NCBI RefSeq assembly: GCF_042682045.1
Contig: NZ_JBHUGS010000002.1
Span: 124,001 to 188,000, forward strand
Source of the DNA: Sphingomonas_R arantia
Lineage (GTDB): Bacteria > Pseudomonadota > Alphaproteobacteria > Sphingomonadales > Sphingomonadaceae
Direction: 5' to 3'
DNA length: 64,000 bases
The translations under genes and the position numbers were made by a program. This document shows positions 16,219 to 25,914 of the stretch, in pieces; the first letter of the stretch is position 1, and each line of letters begins with the position of its first letter. The notes beneath the pieces are model-generated. The model was not told the origin of the DNA, ran no database searches, and saw nothing but the letters and a program-made list of their open reading frames with translations.

Positions 16219-17268
16219 TCAGCCGGCCAGCGCCGCTCCGATGACGGCGGGGTCGATGCGGTCATGTTCGGCGACGACCACCAGTCGGGTCACGCGCGCC
16301 TCGTCCGCGCGCCAGGGGCGGTCATACTGGACGCGGACGCGCGCGCCGACCGCCTGGACGAGCAGCCGCATCGGCTTGCCCCGGACGGCGGCATAACCCT
16401 TCACCCGCAGCACGTCGGCGCTGCGGGCGAGCGCCTCGATCCGCGTGACGAGCGTGGCGGGATCGTCGATCTCGCCGCTTTCGTGGACGAGGCTGTCGAA
16501 ATCGTCATGCTCGTGCTCCTCCTCGCCGTCGTGGTGCGAGGGGCGGGCAGCAATGTCGTCTTCGGCCGCGGCGTCGAGGCCGAGGATCACCGACGCATCG
16601 ATCACGCCGTCGACCAGTTCGACGACCGGCACGGGGCGGGGCGCGGTGGCGGCGATCGTCGCGCGGGCGGCGGCGAGGCCTTCGGCACCGGCCAGGTCGC
16701 CCTTGGTCAGCAGGACGAGATCGGCGCAGGCGAGCTGATCCTCGAACACCTCGGCCAGCGGCGTTTCATGGTCGATGCCGGGATCGGCGGCGCGCTGAGC
16801 GTCGAGTGCGGCGACATCGGTGGCGAAACGGCCGGCGGCGACCGCCTCCGCATCGGCCAGCGCGATGACGCCGTCGACCGTGATGCGCGAGCGGATCGCG
16901 GGCCAGTCGAACGCCTTCAGCAGCGGCTTGGGCAGCGCCAGACCGGAGGTTTCGATGACGATGTGGTCGGGGCGTGGATCGAGCGCGAGGAGATGTTCGA
17001 CGGTCGGAATGAAATCGTCCGCGACGGTGCAGCAGATGCAGCCATTGGCCAGTTCGACGACGTTTTCGGCAGGGCAATCGGGGATCGCGCAGCCCTTCAG
17101 GATATCGCCGTCGATGCCGAGCGTGCCGAATTCGTTGACGACGATCGCCAGACGCCGGCCGCCGGCGTTGCGGATCAGGTGGCTGATGAGCGTCGTCTTG
17201 CCGGCGCCGAGGAAGCCGGTGACGATCGTGACGGGGACCTTGCCCAAAGTGGGTGATAGAGCGGCCAT
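16219..17268 (-). CDS. cobW: CobW-type metal-chaperone GTPase
   Basis: A 349-residue G3E-family GTPase thought to load cobalt for the CobN chelatase. The Walker A motif is GFLGAGKTT, the metal-binding motif is NGCICCTV, and ETSGLA and LLTKGDL are the later G-motifs. A histidine/acid-rich stretch (SHHDGEEEHEHDD) near residue 245 is a likely extra metal site. It is the first gene of the corrin operon, directly downstream of a cobalamin riboswitch, and has an AAGGA ribosome-binding site before the ATG at 17268. Its position beside cobN supports CobW proper rather than a zinc-related paralogue. Confidence 0.93.
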   Translation of the reverse strand: MAALSPTLGKVPVTIVTGFLGAGKTTLISHLIRNAGGRRLAIVVNEFGTLGIDGDILKGCAIPDCPAENVVELANGCICCTVADDFIPTVEHLLALDPRPDHIVIETSGLALPKPLLKAFDWPAIRSRITVDGVIALADAEAVAAGRFATDVAALDAQRAADPGIDHETPLAEVFEDQLACADLVLLTKGDLAGAEGLAAARATIAATAPRPVPVVELVDGVIDASVILGLDAAAEDDIAARPSHHDGEEEHEHDDFDSLVHESGEIDDPATLVTRIEALARSADVLRVKGYAAVRGKPMRLLVQAVGARVRVQYDRPWRADEARVTRLVVVAEHDRIDPAVIGAALAG

Positions 17269-17456
17269 GATGTTCCTTCGCCAAGCGCGCGACAACCGGC
17301 GGTCGGGGCCGTGATACGGCCGGCACGGGACATCGGACGGCGCTTGAGAAGACGCCCGTGCCACGCACCGATGCGGCCCCGGCCGCATGGACTTCGTCGC
17401 TCAGACGGAACACCGTGCCGCGGCCATCCCCTGGACCAAGGCAAGAGCGACCACAC

Positions 17457-17662
17457 GCCGGCAGGTCTCCTGGCTCACGGGTCGTCGCTCGGGTCACGGC
17501 CTTCCCGGATCGGACGTATGCCCTCTCCAGTGGCCGACCGCCGGCGGACCGGCAGGTCATGTGTCCTTCGCTCGCCGCTTACAGTTGCAGGGACAGCCGC
17601 GGATTTGGGGCCGAGACCCCGCACCGCATTCCCTTTCAAGCCCTTTCGGGCACCGGTGCGAT
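17457..17662 (-). promoter_or_regulatory. Cobalamin riboswitch upstream of cobW
   Basis: On the minus strand the leader shows the full canonical aptamer: CACCGGTGCCC, AAAGGGAATGCGGTG, a P-stem arm, CAAATCCGCGGCTGTCCCTG, the core CAACTGTAAGCGG, a CCACTGG segment, and the closing AGCCAGGAGACCTGCCGG. It precedes the cobW start by 188 bases (17269-17456), which should contain the expression platform; I see no clear terminator with a T-run there, so control may be translational. High cobalamin should repress cobW and the coupled genes down to bluB. The rest of the gap, 17663-17939, holds the operon promoter and the leader of the divergent TonB receptor gene. Confidence 0.95.
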
Positions 17663-17939
17663 CGACGGAACCGATCAACGGCTCCGCATACGGACTTAGC
17701 CGAGCGGCGCCGCGATGCCAATATGATTGCGGTTAAGTGCCGGGGGGGTGCCCGAGCCGGTACCAGTGAGCGAGAGCGGCGTCGCCGCTGATCGGCTGTT
17801 GCGTCGCAGCATCGGGCCGCGCCGCGCGAAAGCGAATGTGATGCGGTAGTGCAACAAGTTGAATGTTTCATGACACCCGATTGACGTGACCGATAATTGC
17901 AGGAAGTTTGTGTGCAGTGCACCATTCGGGGGATTGGCA

Positions 17940-20900
17940 ATGTTCGACGTTACACAGCGACAGCTCAGAAACGCGACCGCACCGTTCGCGCTGGCGATCG
18001 GGCTCTGCTGGGCGTCGTCCGGCATCGCGCAGACCGCGGCCGACCCGGCGCCGGCGGAGGCGACATCGGGGGAGGAGGTCGTCGTGACCGGATCGCGGCT
18101 GGCGTCGAACCCGAATTCGGTTTCCGCATCGCCGGTCGTCAGCATCAGCGCCGACGAACTGCGCAAGACGGGGCAGAACGACATTGCCGAAACGTTGCGC
18201 GAGATCCCTGCGCTGATTTCGTCGCAGACCGTTGCGGACTCGATCGATCGCGGCAGCGGCGGCGTCGGTCAGGCGACGCTCGACCTGCGCGGGCTGGGCG
18301 CGAACCGGACGCTGGTGCTGGTGAACGGCCGGCGTCACGTCTCGGGCGTCACCGGCACGCAGGCGGTGGATATCGCGACGATCCCGAGCCAGTTGATCGA
18401 CAGCGTCGAGGTGCTGACCGGCGGCGCATCCGCGGTGTACGGCGCGGATGCGGTGACCGGCGTCGTGAACTTCAAGCTGAAGGACGATTATGACGGCATG
18501 TCGCTGCGGTCGCAGATGGGCGTGTCCGACAAGGGTGACGGGCGGACGTTCGTGGTCGAGGGACTGGTCGGTCGGAACTTCGCCGAGGGGCGCGGCAACA
18601 TCACCTTTTCGGGGTCCTACGCCAATGATCAGGAAATCCAATATGGCGACCGTTCGGCGACGCGCGACAACGGCAAGGCGAATGCCGGGCTGAGTTACGG
18701 CAACCCGGCGCTGCGTTTCCAGTCTGGCGACATCAGTGCCGCGACGCCGAATTTCCAGCGTTTCTACAGCCTGGCCAACGGATCCTATCCGACCGGATCG
18801 TCGATCCCGGACGCGGCGGATTTCGCGGCGGACTATGCCGCGGCGTTCGGGGCCGCGCCGACGCTGACCGCGGCGGAACAGGCGTTGATCGGCCGGACGG
18901 ACGGCGCGCCGACGCTGGCGATCGGGCGTTATCCGACGTTCGCGATCAGTTCGAACGCAGGGCTGATCTTCCGCAACGATTTCGCGCCGTTCAATGCGGA
19001 CGTGGACGGCAACGGCGTCGCGGATTGCAGCCAGTCCTATATCGGCACCGCGTTCGGCGGCTGTTACGTGTCGACCGAGGGCGGCGGCGTGCGGCCGTTC
19101 CAGGACGGCGTCATTTCGACGTCGACCAACCAATATGGCGGCGACGGGGCCGTCGAGACCGCGAACGCCGCATCGTTGATCCCACGGTCGCGGCGCTACA
19201 ATGCGAACCTGCTCGGCAAGTTCGAGATCGCGCCCGCCGCGATCCTGTTCGGCGAGGCGAAATATGCGCGGACCGAGACGTTCTCGCAGAACCCGTACAA
19301 CACTTTCTACGACACGCTGACGATCGCGCCCGACAATCCGTATATTCCGGACGCGCTGCGGGCCGATGCAGACGAGGCAGGCGGGCTGCTGGTGTCGCGC
19401 GACTTCCTTGATCTGGGGCCGGCGTCGCAGCGCAACAATCGCGACACCTACCGCGTCGTGGGCGGCGTGCGCGGTGCGCTGACTCCGCATCTGAGCTACG
19501 AGGTCAGCGGCAATTACGGCCGGACGGACCAGAAGCAGATCAATTCGAACGGCGTACTGACCGACCGGTTGTTCGCGGCGCTGGATGTCGTCACCGGGCC
19601 GAACGGCACGCCGATCTGCCGGTCCGACATCAGCGCGGTGGCCCCACCGACCAGCCCGTTCCCGGCGGCGGACCCGGGCTTCTACTCGTTCACGCCGGGC
19701 GACGGCACCTGCAAGCCGGCGAACATCCTGAACGGCGTCAATTCGCTGAGCGCGGACGCGGTGAACTTCATCACGCAGCGGACCGTCAACCGGTCGCGGC
19801 TGGAACAGATCGTCGCCAGTGCGCAGCTGACCGCGGACACCGGCGCGTTCCTGACCTTGCCGGGCGGGGAGCCGGTGCGCGTGTTCGCGGGCGGCGAGTA
19901 TCGCCAGGAACGCAGCCGGTCGACGTTCGACCCGCTGGTGCTCGGCCTGTTGCCGAGCGGTTCGGCCGCGGGGGCGGAGGGGACGTTCGTCGGCGACGTG
20001 TCCGACAACCAGTCACTGACGTTCGACCCGACGTCGCGCACGCTGAACGCGGGCGGGAAGTTCGACGTGTACGAGGCGTTCGGCGAGGTCGCGATCCCGT
20101 TGCTCACCAAGGTCCGGTTCGCCGACGAACTGCGGATCGGCGGGGCGGCGCGTTTCTCGCGTTATTCCACGGTGGGCAATACCTTCACCTGGAACGTCAA
20201 CGGGATCTATGCGCCGATCCGCGACGTGAAGATCCGCGGCAGTTACGCCAAGGCGGTGCGCGCGCCGAACATCTTCGAGCTGTTCTCGCCCGCGCAAGGG
20301 GCCGTGTTCCGGCCGGCCGACCCGTGCGAGCAGTCGACGCTCGACTCGCTGGTCGCGGCCGGTGTTTCGACGGCGCAGAACCGGATCGCCAACTGCCGTG
20401 CGGACGGTCTGCCGGCGGGGTATAGCGATCCGCTGACTGCGCGCTTCTCCGGCACGTCGGGCGGCAATCCGGACCTGCGCGAGGAAACCGCGACGACCTG
20501 GACCGCGGGCATGGTGGTGCAGCCGCGCTTCATCCCCGGCCTGACGCTGAGCGCCGATTACTACAACATCCGGATCGACAACGCGATCGCGGCGGTCTCC
20601 GCGCAGGACATCGTCAACAGTTGCTACGACAACAGCAGCCTGGACAACCAATATTGCGGGCTGTTCACGCGCAACCGCAACCCCGCGTCGCCAACCTATC
20701 TGGGGTTGAACTTCCTGGAACAGACGCAGCTGAATTTCGGGCGGATCGAAACCGCGGGCGTCGACATGTCGGCGGCGTACAGCCACCGGTTCGGCAATAC
20801 GCGGATCGGGCTGAACGTCACGGCGACCTGGGTGGACAAGATCGACCGGTTCTTCGACCCAAGCGATCCGTCGCTGGTGAACCCCGGGCTGGGCGAGCTG

Positions 20901-21221
20901 GGCGCGCCGGAATGGGCGGGCGTCGGTTCCGCCACGATCGGGCACGGTGCGGTCTCGCTGAGCTACCGCCTGCAATATATCGGCAAGCAGTCGCTGGCGC
21001 CGGTGTCGATCGAAACGCGCGACCAGCAGTTCGGCGATGCCGGGATCGCTGACGAAAAATTCATCCACGACGTGACCGCGACGGTTGATCTGGGGCGCGA
21101 ACGCAGCGTCTATGTCGGGGTGAACAACCTGACCGACACGAAGCCGTATATCACCAACGTCGCCTATCCGGTGTCGGCGGCCGGGCGGTTCTTCTTCGTC
21201 GGCCTGAACACGCGTTTCTGA
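17940..21221 (+). CDS. TonB-dependent receptor
   Basis: A 1093-residue outer-membrane receptor. A signal peptide of about 31 residues ends at IAQ; the linker leads into EEVVVTGSRL, the plug domain (LRGLGANRTLVLVNGRR, then LTGGASAVYGADAVTGVVNF) and a long beta-barrel ending in the typical terminal phenylalanine (VGLNTRF). The ATG at 17940 has a good GGGGGA site; the frame is open back to a GTG at 17886. The gene directly downstream overlaps by one base and encodes oligopeptidase B, which suggests uptake of peptides rather than cobalamin, although the receptor is divergent from the cobW riboswitch. That riboswitch points the other way and does not control this gene. Confidence 0.92.
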   Translation: MFDVTQRQLRNATAPFALAIGLCWASSGIAQTAADPAPAEATSGEEVVVTGSRLASNPNSVSASPVVSISADELRKTGQNDIAETLREIPALISSQTVADSIDRGSGGVGQATLDLRGLGANRTLVLVNGRRHVSGVTGTQAVDIATIPSQLIDSVEVLTGGASAVYGADAVTGVVNFKLKDDYDGMSLRSQMGVSDKGDGRTFVVEGLVGRNFAEGRGNITFSGSYANDQEIQYGDRSATRDNGKANAGLSYGNPALRFQSGDISAATPNFQRFYSLANGSYPTGSSIPDAADFAADYAAAFGAAPTLTAAEQALIGRTDGAPTLAIGRYPTFAISSNAGLIFRNDFAPFNADVDGNGVADCSQSYIGTAFGGCYVSTEGGGVRPFQDGVISTSTNQYGGDGAVETANAASLIPRSRRYNANLLGKFEIAPAAILFGEAKYARTETFSQNPYNTFYDTLTIAPDNPYIPDALRADADEAGGLLVSRDFLDLGPASQRNNRDTYRVVGGVRGALTPHLSYEVSGNYGRTDQKQINSNGVLTDRLFAALDVVTGPNGTPICRSDISAVAPPTSPFPAADPGFYSFTPGDGTCKPANILNGVNSLSADAVNFITQRTVNRSRLEQIVASAQLTADTGAFLTLPGGEPVRVFAGGEYRQERSRSTFDPLVLGLLPSGSAAGAEGTFVGDVSDNQSLTFDPTSRTLNAGGKFDVYEAFGEVAIPLLTKVRFADELRIGGAARFSRYSTVGNTFTWNVNGIYAPIRDVKIRGSYAKAVRAPNIFELFSPAQGAVFRPADPCEQSTLDSLVAAGVSTAQNRIANCRADGLPAGYSDPLTARFSGTSGGNPDLREETATTWTAGMVVQPRFIPGLTLSADYYNIRIDNAIAAVSAQDIVNSCYDNSSLDNQYCGLFTRNRNPASPTYLGLNFLEQTQLNFGRIETAGVDMSAAYSHRFGNTRIGLNVTATWVDKIDRFFDPSDPSLVNPGLGELGAPEWAGVGSATIGHGAVSLSYRLQYIGKQSLAPVSIETRDQQFGDAGIADEKFIHDVTATVDLGRERSVYVGVNNLTDTKPYITNVAYPVSAAGRFFFVGLNTRF

Positions 21222-23392
21222 TGGAGAGCAATGTGTACGAACGGACCCGGACGATGACACGGTGGATGCTGTCGACCGGGGCGGCGCTTGTTCTGGCGGG
21301 CGCGGGGCAAGCGCAAACGCCGTCGACTGACGGTGCGGCACCCCCGCGGGTCGCCAAGCGGCCGTTCGAGGTGACGTCGCCAAACGGCGCGCGGCGCGAC
21401 GATTATTACTGGCTGCGCGACGACACGCGGAAGAACCCGGAGATGCTCGCCTATCTCAAGGCGGAAAACGCCTATGCCGATGCGCAGCTCGCCGCGCTGA
21501 AGCCGTTGGAAAAGACGCTGTACGACGAGACGGTCGCGCATGTGAAACAGGATGACGGGACCGTCCCGTATCTGAAGAACGGCTACTGGTACGCGTCGCG
21601 TTTTGCCGCGGGGGCGGACTATCCGGTGATCGAGCGGCGCAAGGGGAAGGTCACCGCGCCAGCCGAGCGGCTGTTCGATCAGCCGGTGATGGCCAAGGGG
21701 CACAGCTTCTTCTCGCTGAGCGGGTGGCAGGTCAGCCCGGACAACCGCCGCGTCGCGTGGGCGGAGGACGTCGTGGGGCGCCGCCAATATGTGCTGAAGG
21801 TCAAGGACATCGCGACCGGGCGCGAGACGGCCGATACGGTCACCAACATCGAACCGAACCTGGTGTGGGCGGACGACAAGACGATCCTGTATATCGAGAA
21901 GGACCCGGTGACGCTGCGCGGATACCGCGTAAAGGCGCATGTGCTGGGCACGCCGGCGGCGCGCGACACGCTGATCTACGAGGAGAAGGACGACACGTTC
22001 AACATGGGGATCGGCCGGACAACGGACGATCGGTTCGCGTGCATCACGCTCAACAGTACGGTCAGCAACGAGCAGCGCTGCGCGCCGATCGGTGGTGCGG
22101 CTCCGCTGTCGCCCGCCGCGTTCCGCCTGCTGGCCCCGCGAGCACGCGAGTTCAAATATACCGCCGACCATCTCGGCACGCGGTGGATCGTCCGGACGAA
22201 CCGGGACGCGAAGAATTTTAAGCTGGTCACCGTCGCCGACGCCGATCTGGCCAAGGGGGTAGCCGCGTGGCGCGACCTGACGCCAGCCAGCGACACGGTG
22301 TTCATCGAGGATTTCAAGCCGTTCGAAGGCTATGTCGCGATCGACCAGCGCGAGGGCGGAAACCGCATGATCCGGCTGCTCGACGATGCCGGCAAGTCGC
22401 AGGCGGTGACGGCGGACGAGCCGGCCTACACGATGGAACTGGCGGTGAACGAGGAGCCCGCGACGCCGTGGGTGCGCTACACCTATGGTTCGCTCGTCAC
22501 GCCGACCACGACCTATGAGGTCAATGCGAAGACCGGCGAGCGCCGCGTGCTGAAGGTCGCGCCGGTGCCGGGGTATGATCCGGCGCGGTACGTGACGGAA
22601 CGGGTGTGGGCGCCGGCGCGGGATGGGACGCGGATCCCGGTGTCGCTGGTCTACAAGCGCGGCACCAAGCGCGACGGGACCGCACCGTTGTTCCAATATG
22701 CCTATGGCAGCTACGGCTTCTCCACCGACCCGGCGGTCGATCCGGGGCGGATCGGGTTGCTCGACCGCGGCTTCGTCTATGCGATCGCCCATATCCGCGG
22801 GGGGCAGGAGATGGGGCGCGGCTGGTACGATGCCGGCCATCTGCTGAACAAGAAGAACAGCTTCACCGACTTTATCGACGTGACGCGCTATCTGGTCGCG
22901 CAGAAATATGCGGCGAAGGACCGGGTCGCGGCGATGGGCGGGAGTGCGGGCGGCTTGCTGATGGGTGGTGTCGCGAACATGGCGCCGACCGACTATAAGC
23001 TGATCATCGCGCAGGTGCCGTTCGTGGATGTGGTGACCACGATGCTGGACGCGTCGATCCCGCTGACCACGTTCGAATATGACGAGTGGGGCAATCCGGC
23101 GCAGAAGCCCTATTACGACTATATGCTGAGCTATTCGCCGTACGACAATGTTCGCGCGGAGGCATATCCAGCGATGTATGTCGGGACCGGATTGTGGGAC
23201 AGCCAGGTCCAATATTACGAACCGACAAAATGGGTCGCCAAGTTGCGCGAGATGAAGACGGATCGGAACCCGCTGCTCTTCCGCGTCAACATGGAGGCCG
23301 GGCACGGCGGCAAGACGGGCCGGTTCGAACGGTTCCGCCAGAACGCCGAATGGCAGGCGTTCATGCTGCAACAGCTTGGTGTGGCGAAGTAG
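21221..23392 (+). CDS. Oligopeptidase B-like S9 peptidase with signal peptide
   Basis: A 723-residue prolyl-oligopeptidase-family serine peptidase, closest in layout to oligopeptidase B, which cuts short peptides after Arg or Lys. An N-terminal beta-propeller (about residues 45-455) precedes an alpha/beta-hydrolase domain. The catalytic triad is visible as S575 (MGGSAGG), D660 (GLWDSQV) and H695 (EAGHGG). A signal-like segment (MLSTGAALVLAGAGQAQ) implies export to the periplasm. The ATG at 21221 overlaps the receptor stop (TGATG type); an ATG at 21254 would give a cleaner signal peptide and is a real alternative. Co-translation with the receptor suggests the pair imports and degrades peptides. 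Confidence 0.9.
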   Translation: MESNVYERTRTMTRWMLSTGAALVLAGAGQAQTPSTDGAAPPRVAKRPFEVTSPNGARRDDYYWLRDDTRKNPEMLAYLKAENAYADAQLAALKPLEKTLYDETVAHVKQDDGTVPYLKNGYWYASRFAAGADYPVIERRKGKVTAPAERLFDQPVMAKGHSFFSLSGWQVSPDNRRVAWAEDVVGRRQYVLKVKDIATGRETADTVTNIEPNLVWADDKTILYIEKDPVTLRGYRVKAHVLGTPAARDTLIYEEKDDTFNMGIGRTTDDRFACITLNSTVSNEQRCAPIGGAAPLSPAAFRLLAPRAREFKYTADHLGTRWIVRTNRDAKNFKLVTVADADLAKGVAAWRDLTPASDTVFIEDFKPFEGYVAIDQREGGNRMIRLLDDAGKSQAVTADEPAYTMELAVNEEPATPWVRYTYGSLVTPTTTYEVNAKTGERRVLKVAPVPGYDPARYVTERVWAPARDGTRIPVSLVYKRGTKRDGTAPLFQYAYGSYGFSTDPAVDPGRIGLLDRGFVYAIAHIRGGQEMGRGWYDAGHLLNKKNSFTDFIDVTRYLVAQKYAAKDRVAAMGGSAGGLLMGGVANMAPTDYKLIIAQVPFVDVVTTMLDASIPLTTFEYDEWGNPAQKPYYDYMLSYSPYDNVRAEAYPAMYVGTGLWDSQVQYYEPTKWVAKLREMKTDRNPLLFRVNMEAGHGGKTGRFERFRQNAEWQAFMLQQLGVAK

Positions 23393-23439
23393 CCGGCACG
23401 GCGCGGATACGATCCGGGAGGCAACGCGTTTCATCCGGC

Positions 23440-23835
23440 ATGAATCCGCTTGTCCTGCTTGCCGCGCTGCCCCTGATGGCGATGGCGCCGATGACCATCG
23501 CCGCGATGCAGTGGGAGCGGCGCGTGTTGCTGGTCGGTGCGTCGGCGGCGGATGATGCGATGCTGGCCGAGCAGCGCCGCGTCGTCGCGCGCTGGAAGGC
23601 GGAGGGCGAGGCGCGTGATCTGAGCGTCGTCGAGGTGGTCGGCGAACGGGTCGTGGGTGCAGCGGATCGGGCGGCTTCGTTGCGTCGTCGCTATGGGTTG
23701 CCGGCGAGCGGGTTCGGCGCGGTCCTGATCGGCAAGGACGGTGGCGTGAAGCTGCGGAGTTCGCGTCCGCTGTCCTCGGCGGTGCTGGCGAAGACGATCG
23801 ACGCGATGCCGATGCGGCGGTCCGGCGGACGCTAA
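23440..23835 (+). CDS. DUF4174 domain protein, secreted
   Basis: A 131-residue protein with an N-terminal hydrophobic segment (LVLLAALPLMAMAPMTIAA) acting as signal peptide or anchor. A DUF4174 domain follows: RRVLLVGASAADDAMLAEQR near the start, YGLPASGFGAVLIGKDGGVKLR in two parts further on. The family has a thioredoxin-like look and unknown function. The ATG at 23440 is the first methionine before the hydrophobic segment; GGGAGG lies rather far upstream (19 bases). A hairpin overlapping the last codons ends the transcript. Confidence 0.72.
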   Translation: MNPLVLLAALPLMAMAPMTIAAMQWERRVLLVGASAADDAMLAEQRRVVARWKAEGEARDLSVVEVVGERVVGAADRAASLRRRYGLPASGFGAVLIGKDGGVKLRSSRPLSSAVLAKTIDAMPMRRSGGR

Positions 23836-23858
23836 GCTGGGGCGTCCGCCGGCATTTT
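23822..23858 (+). terminator. Intrinsic terminator of the DUF4174 gene
   Basis: A perfect 11-base-pair stem (23822-23832 with 23842-23852) whose loop contains the TAA stop codon is followed by CATTTT. It sits between two convergent genes and may also serve the leftward amidohydrolase gene. Confidence 0.65.
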
Positions 23859-23863
23859 AGGCG

Positions 23864-25177
23864 TCAGGTGCCAGGCATGGCGCGCTTTGTGACCGTGCCG
23901 CGATGCATGACGAAATCGACATGCTCGAGCCGGGTGATGTCCTGCAACGGGGAGCCGGTGACGGCGATGATGTCAGCGGTCTTGCCGGGGGCGAGCGTGC
24001 CGATGTCGTCGCGGCCGAGCAGATCGGCGGCGCCGACGGTCGCGGCGGCGATCGCCTGCGCCGGGGTGAGGCCGTTGCGGACGAGGAGCGCGAACTCGGT
24101 CGCGTTGTCACCGTGTTTCGACACGCCGGTGTCGGTGCCGAACGCGACCTTCACCCCGGCGGCATAGGCGCGGCGGTGGCTGTCGGCCATTGCGGCGGCG
24201 GCGGCCTCCGCCTTCACGATGGTGGCGGGGGGCAGTGCGCCGCCGCGGGCCTGGGCGAGTGCCGCGACGGGCGCGATCTCGGTCGGGACGAGCCAGGCGC
24301 CCTTGGTCTTGAACAGCCGGATCGTGTCCGCATCGAGGAAGGTGCCGTGTTCGATCGAGTCGACGCCGGCGTCCAGCGCGGCGCGCGTACCCTCGATCGC
24401 GTGGCTGTGTGCGGCGACCTTGCGGCCGAGCGTGTGCGCGGTGTCGATGATCGCGCGCATCTCCTCCGGCGTCATGGCGCGGCCGAGCCCGCCGCTGACG
24501 TTGGACAACACGCCGCCGGTCGCGGCGAATTTGATGACGCGCGCGCCAAGTGCGACCTGTGCGCGCACCGCGCGGCGGCAGTCGTCGGGGCCGTCGCAGA
24601 GGTTCACCTCCTTGCTATGGACCATGTCGGCGAACTCCTCGGCCAGGCCGTTGCCACCGTCGCCGTGACCGCCGGTGACCGAGATCATTTCGCCCGCATT
24701 GGTGATGGTGGGACCCTCGACCGTCCCGGCGTCGATCGCGTCGCGCAGCGCCCGGATACCGCGCGGGTCGCCGCCGAGATCGCGGACCGAGGTGAAGCCG
24801 GCGTTCAGCGTCGTCTTCGCGTTGGCGACCGCGGTCATCTCGTCGTCGAACCGGTCACGATTGAGCGCTTCCAGCCGGGCGCGCAGCGGGTCGCCGCCGA
24901 TGCCCCAGAGGTGGACGTGCATGTCGACCATGCCGGGCATGACGAACGCGTTGCGCAGATCGACCAGCGTCGCGCCCTGTTCCGGTGCCACGAAGCCGTT
25001 GCGCAGTTCGGCGACCTTGCCGTCGCGCACGATGATCGTCGTGTTGCCGCGCGGCGCCTGGCCTGGGCGGTCGAGCAACGTGCCGGCGTGGATGTAGGTG
25101 ATGGCAGCGGGCTTGGGCTGCGCGAGCGCCGGTGCTGCGACAGTCGCGGCGAGCGCGATGAGAAGTGCCTTGATCAT
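23864..25177 (-). CDS. Secreted metal-dependent amidohydrolase (prolidase-like)
   Basis: A 437-residue amidohydrolase-superfamily enzyme with a signal peptide (MIKALLIALAATVAAPALAQ). The metal-site residues are all visible: DMHVHLWG (two His), VIKFAATGGV (bridging Lys), AHSHAIEG, SIEHGTFLD and FGTDTGVS (Asp). This set is typical of the group that includes Xaa-Pro and Xaa-Arg carboxypeptidase-like enzymes and imidazolonepropionase relatives. The likely role is hydrolysis of dipeptides or N-acyl amino acids in the periplasm, which would fit the neighbouring TonB-peptidase pair. The ATG at 25177 has an AAAGGGGA site. Exact substrate unknown. Confidence 0.85.
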   Translation of the reverse strand: MIKALLIALAATVAAPALAQPKPAAITYIHAGTLLDRPGQAPRGNTTIIVRDGKVAELRNGFVAPEQGATLVDLRNAFVMPGMVDMHVHLWGIGGDPLRARLEALNRDRFDDEMTAVANAKTTLNAGFTSVRDLGGDPRGIRALRDAIDAGTVEGPTITNAGEMISVTGGHGDGGNGLAEEFADMVHSKEVNLCDGPDDCRRAVRAQVALGARVIKFAATGGVLSNVSGGLGRAMTPEEMRAIIDTAHTLGRKVAAHSHAIEGTRAALDAGVDSIEHGTFLDADTIRLFKTKGAWLVPTEIAPVAALAQARGGALPPATIVKAEAAAAAMADSHRRAYAAGVKVAFGTDTGVSKHGDNATEFALLVRNGLTPAQAIAAATVGAADLLGRDDIGTLAPGKTADIIAVTGSPLQDITRLEHVDFVMHRGTVTKRAMPGT

Positions 25178-25274
25178 GGATGGTCCCCTTTGCCCGCCAT
25201 GCTTGCCCAAGCGCGGTCTGGCCGCAAGCCGTGGCGGCACGATTGTCGGTTTGTTGGGCCGAAGGGGGCCGGGC

Positions 25275-25862
25275 TCAGGTCGTGGAAGCGACGACCCGCG
25301 GGACGGCAGACGGGTCGGGCTGGACCATCGCGACCCGGGCGAGCGAGGCGCGGAGTGCCGGGGTGTCGTCCTCGCGGGTCAGCTTGATTCCGACGAGGGT
25401 GGCCGTGATCCGCAGGACCGTTGTGGTGCCGGCCTCCGCGTCGATCGGCAGGACCGCGGTGCGCTTGCCCTGAGCGATGGCGACGCAATCATGGTGGCCG
25501 GGGGCGACGGGCAGGACGGCGAAGCGCGGGCTCTTGAGTTGCGTCAGGACCGTGCCGTCGACCTTGATATCCACGCCGACCAGCATGCCGACACTGCTTT
25601 CGCGCACGACGAGCAGGCGGGCGGTGCCGGGGCCGAGCGTCTGTTCGGCGAGCGCCGCGCGGCGGGTGGCGTCGTCGGCCAGCACGACCTTGCGGTTGTT
25701 GCTGAACAGCAGATAGACGAATCCCACCGACATGCCGAAAATCGCGCCGATAAACGCCGGGCTGGTCGTGCTCCGGGCGCCGCCGGTGATGGCGGTCAGC
25801 AGGAACGACGTGGCGCCGGACACGAGGACGACGATCAGCACGAACTTGACGGTGCGGTTCAT
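25275..25862 (-). CDS. Membrane-anchored protein of unknown function
   Basis: A 195-residue protein with two membrane helices at the N-terminus (FVLIVVLVSGATSFLLTAI and AFIGAIFGMSVGFVYLLF) and a soluble C-terminal domain of about 140 residues with a beta-rich look. I do not recognise a family. The ATG at 25862 has a GGAGG site 6 bases upstream (CTGGAGGTCGCCC). It follows a small secreted-protein gene on the same strand, separated by a strong hairpin, so it probably has its own promoter or depends on read-through. Confidence 0.6.
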   Translation of the reverse strand: MNRTVKFVLIVVLVSGATSFLLTAITGGARSTTSPAFIGAIFGMSVGFVYLLFSNNRKVVLADDATRRAALAEQTLGPGTARLLVVRESSVGMLVGVDIKVDGTVLTQLKSPRFAVLPVAPGHHDCVAIAQGKRTAVLPIDAEAGTTTVLRITATLVGIKLTREDDTPALRASLARVAMVQPDPSAVPRVVASTT

Positions 25863-25914
25863 GGGCGACCTCCAGAAAGGTGCGTTCCGGTGCCGCGCCG
25901 GCGCTGTTGTCGGA

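Noticed and set aside
17269..17456. Possible small gene between the riboswitch and cobW
   Set aside because: Open frames there overlap conserved leader sequence and show no conserved protein; it is better read as the riboswitch expression platform.
17886..17939. GTG start 54 bases upstream of the first complete TonB receptor
   Set aside because: The ATG at 17940 has a better ribosome-binding site and directly begins the signal peptide.
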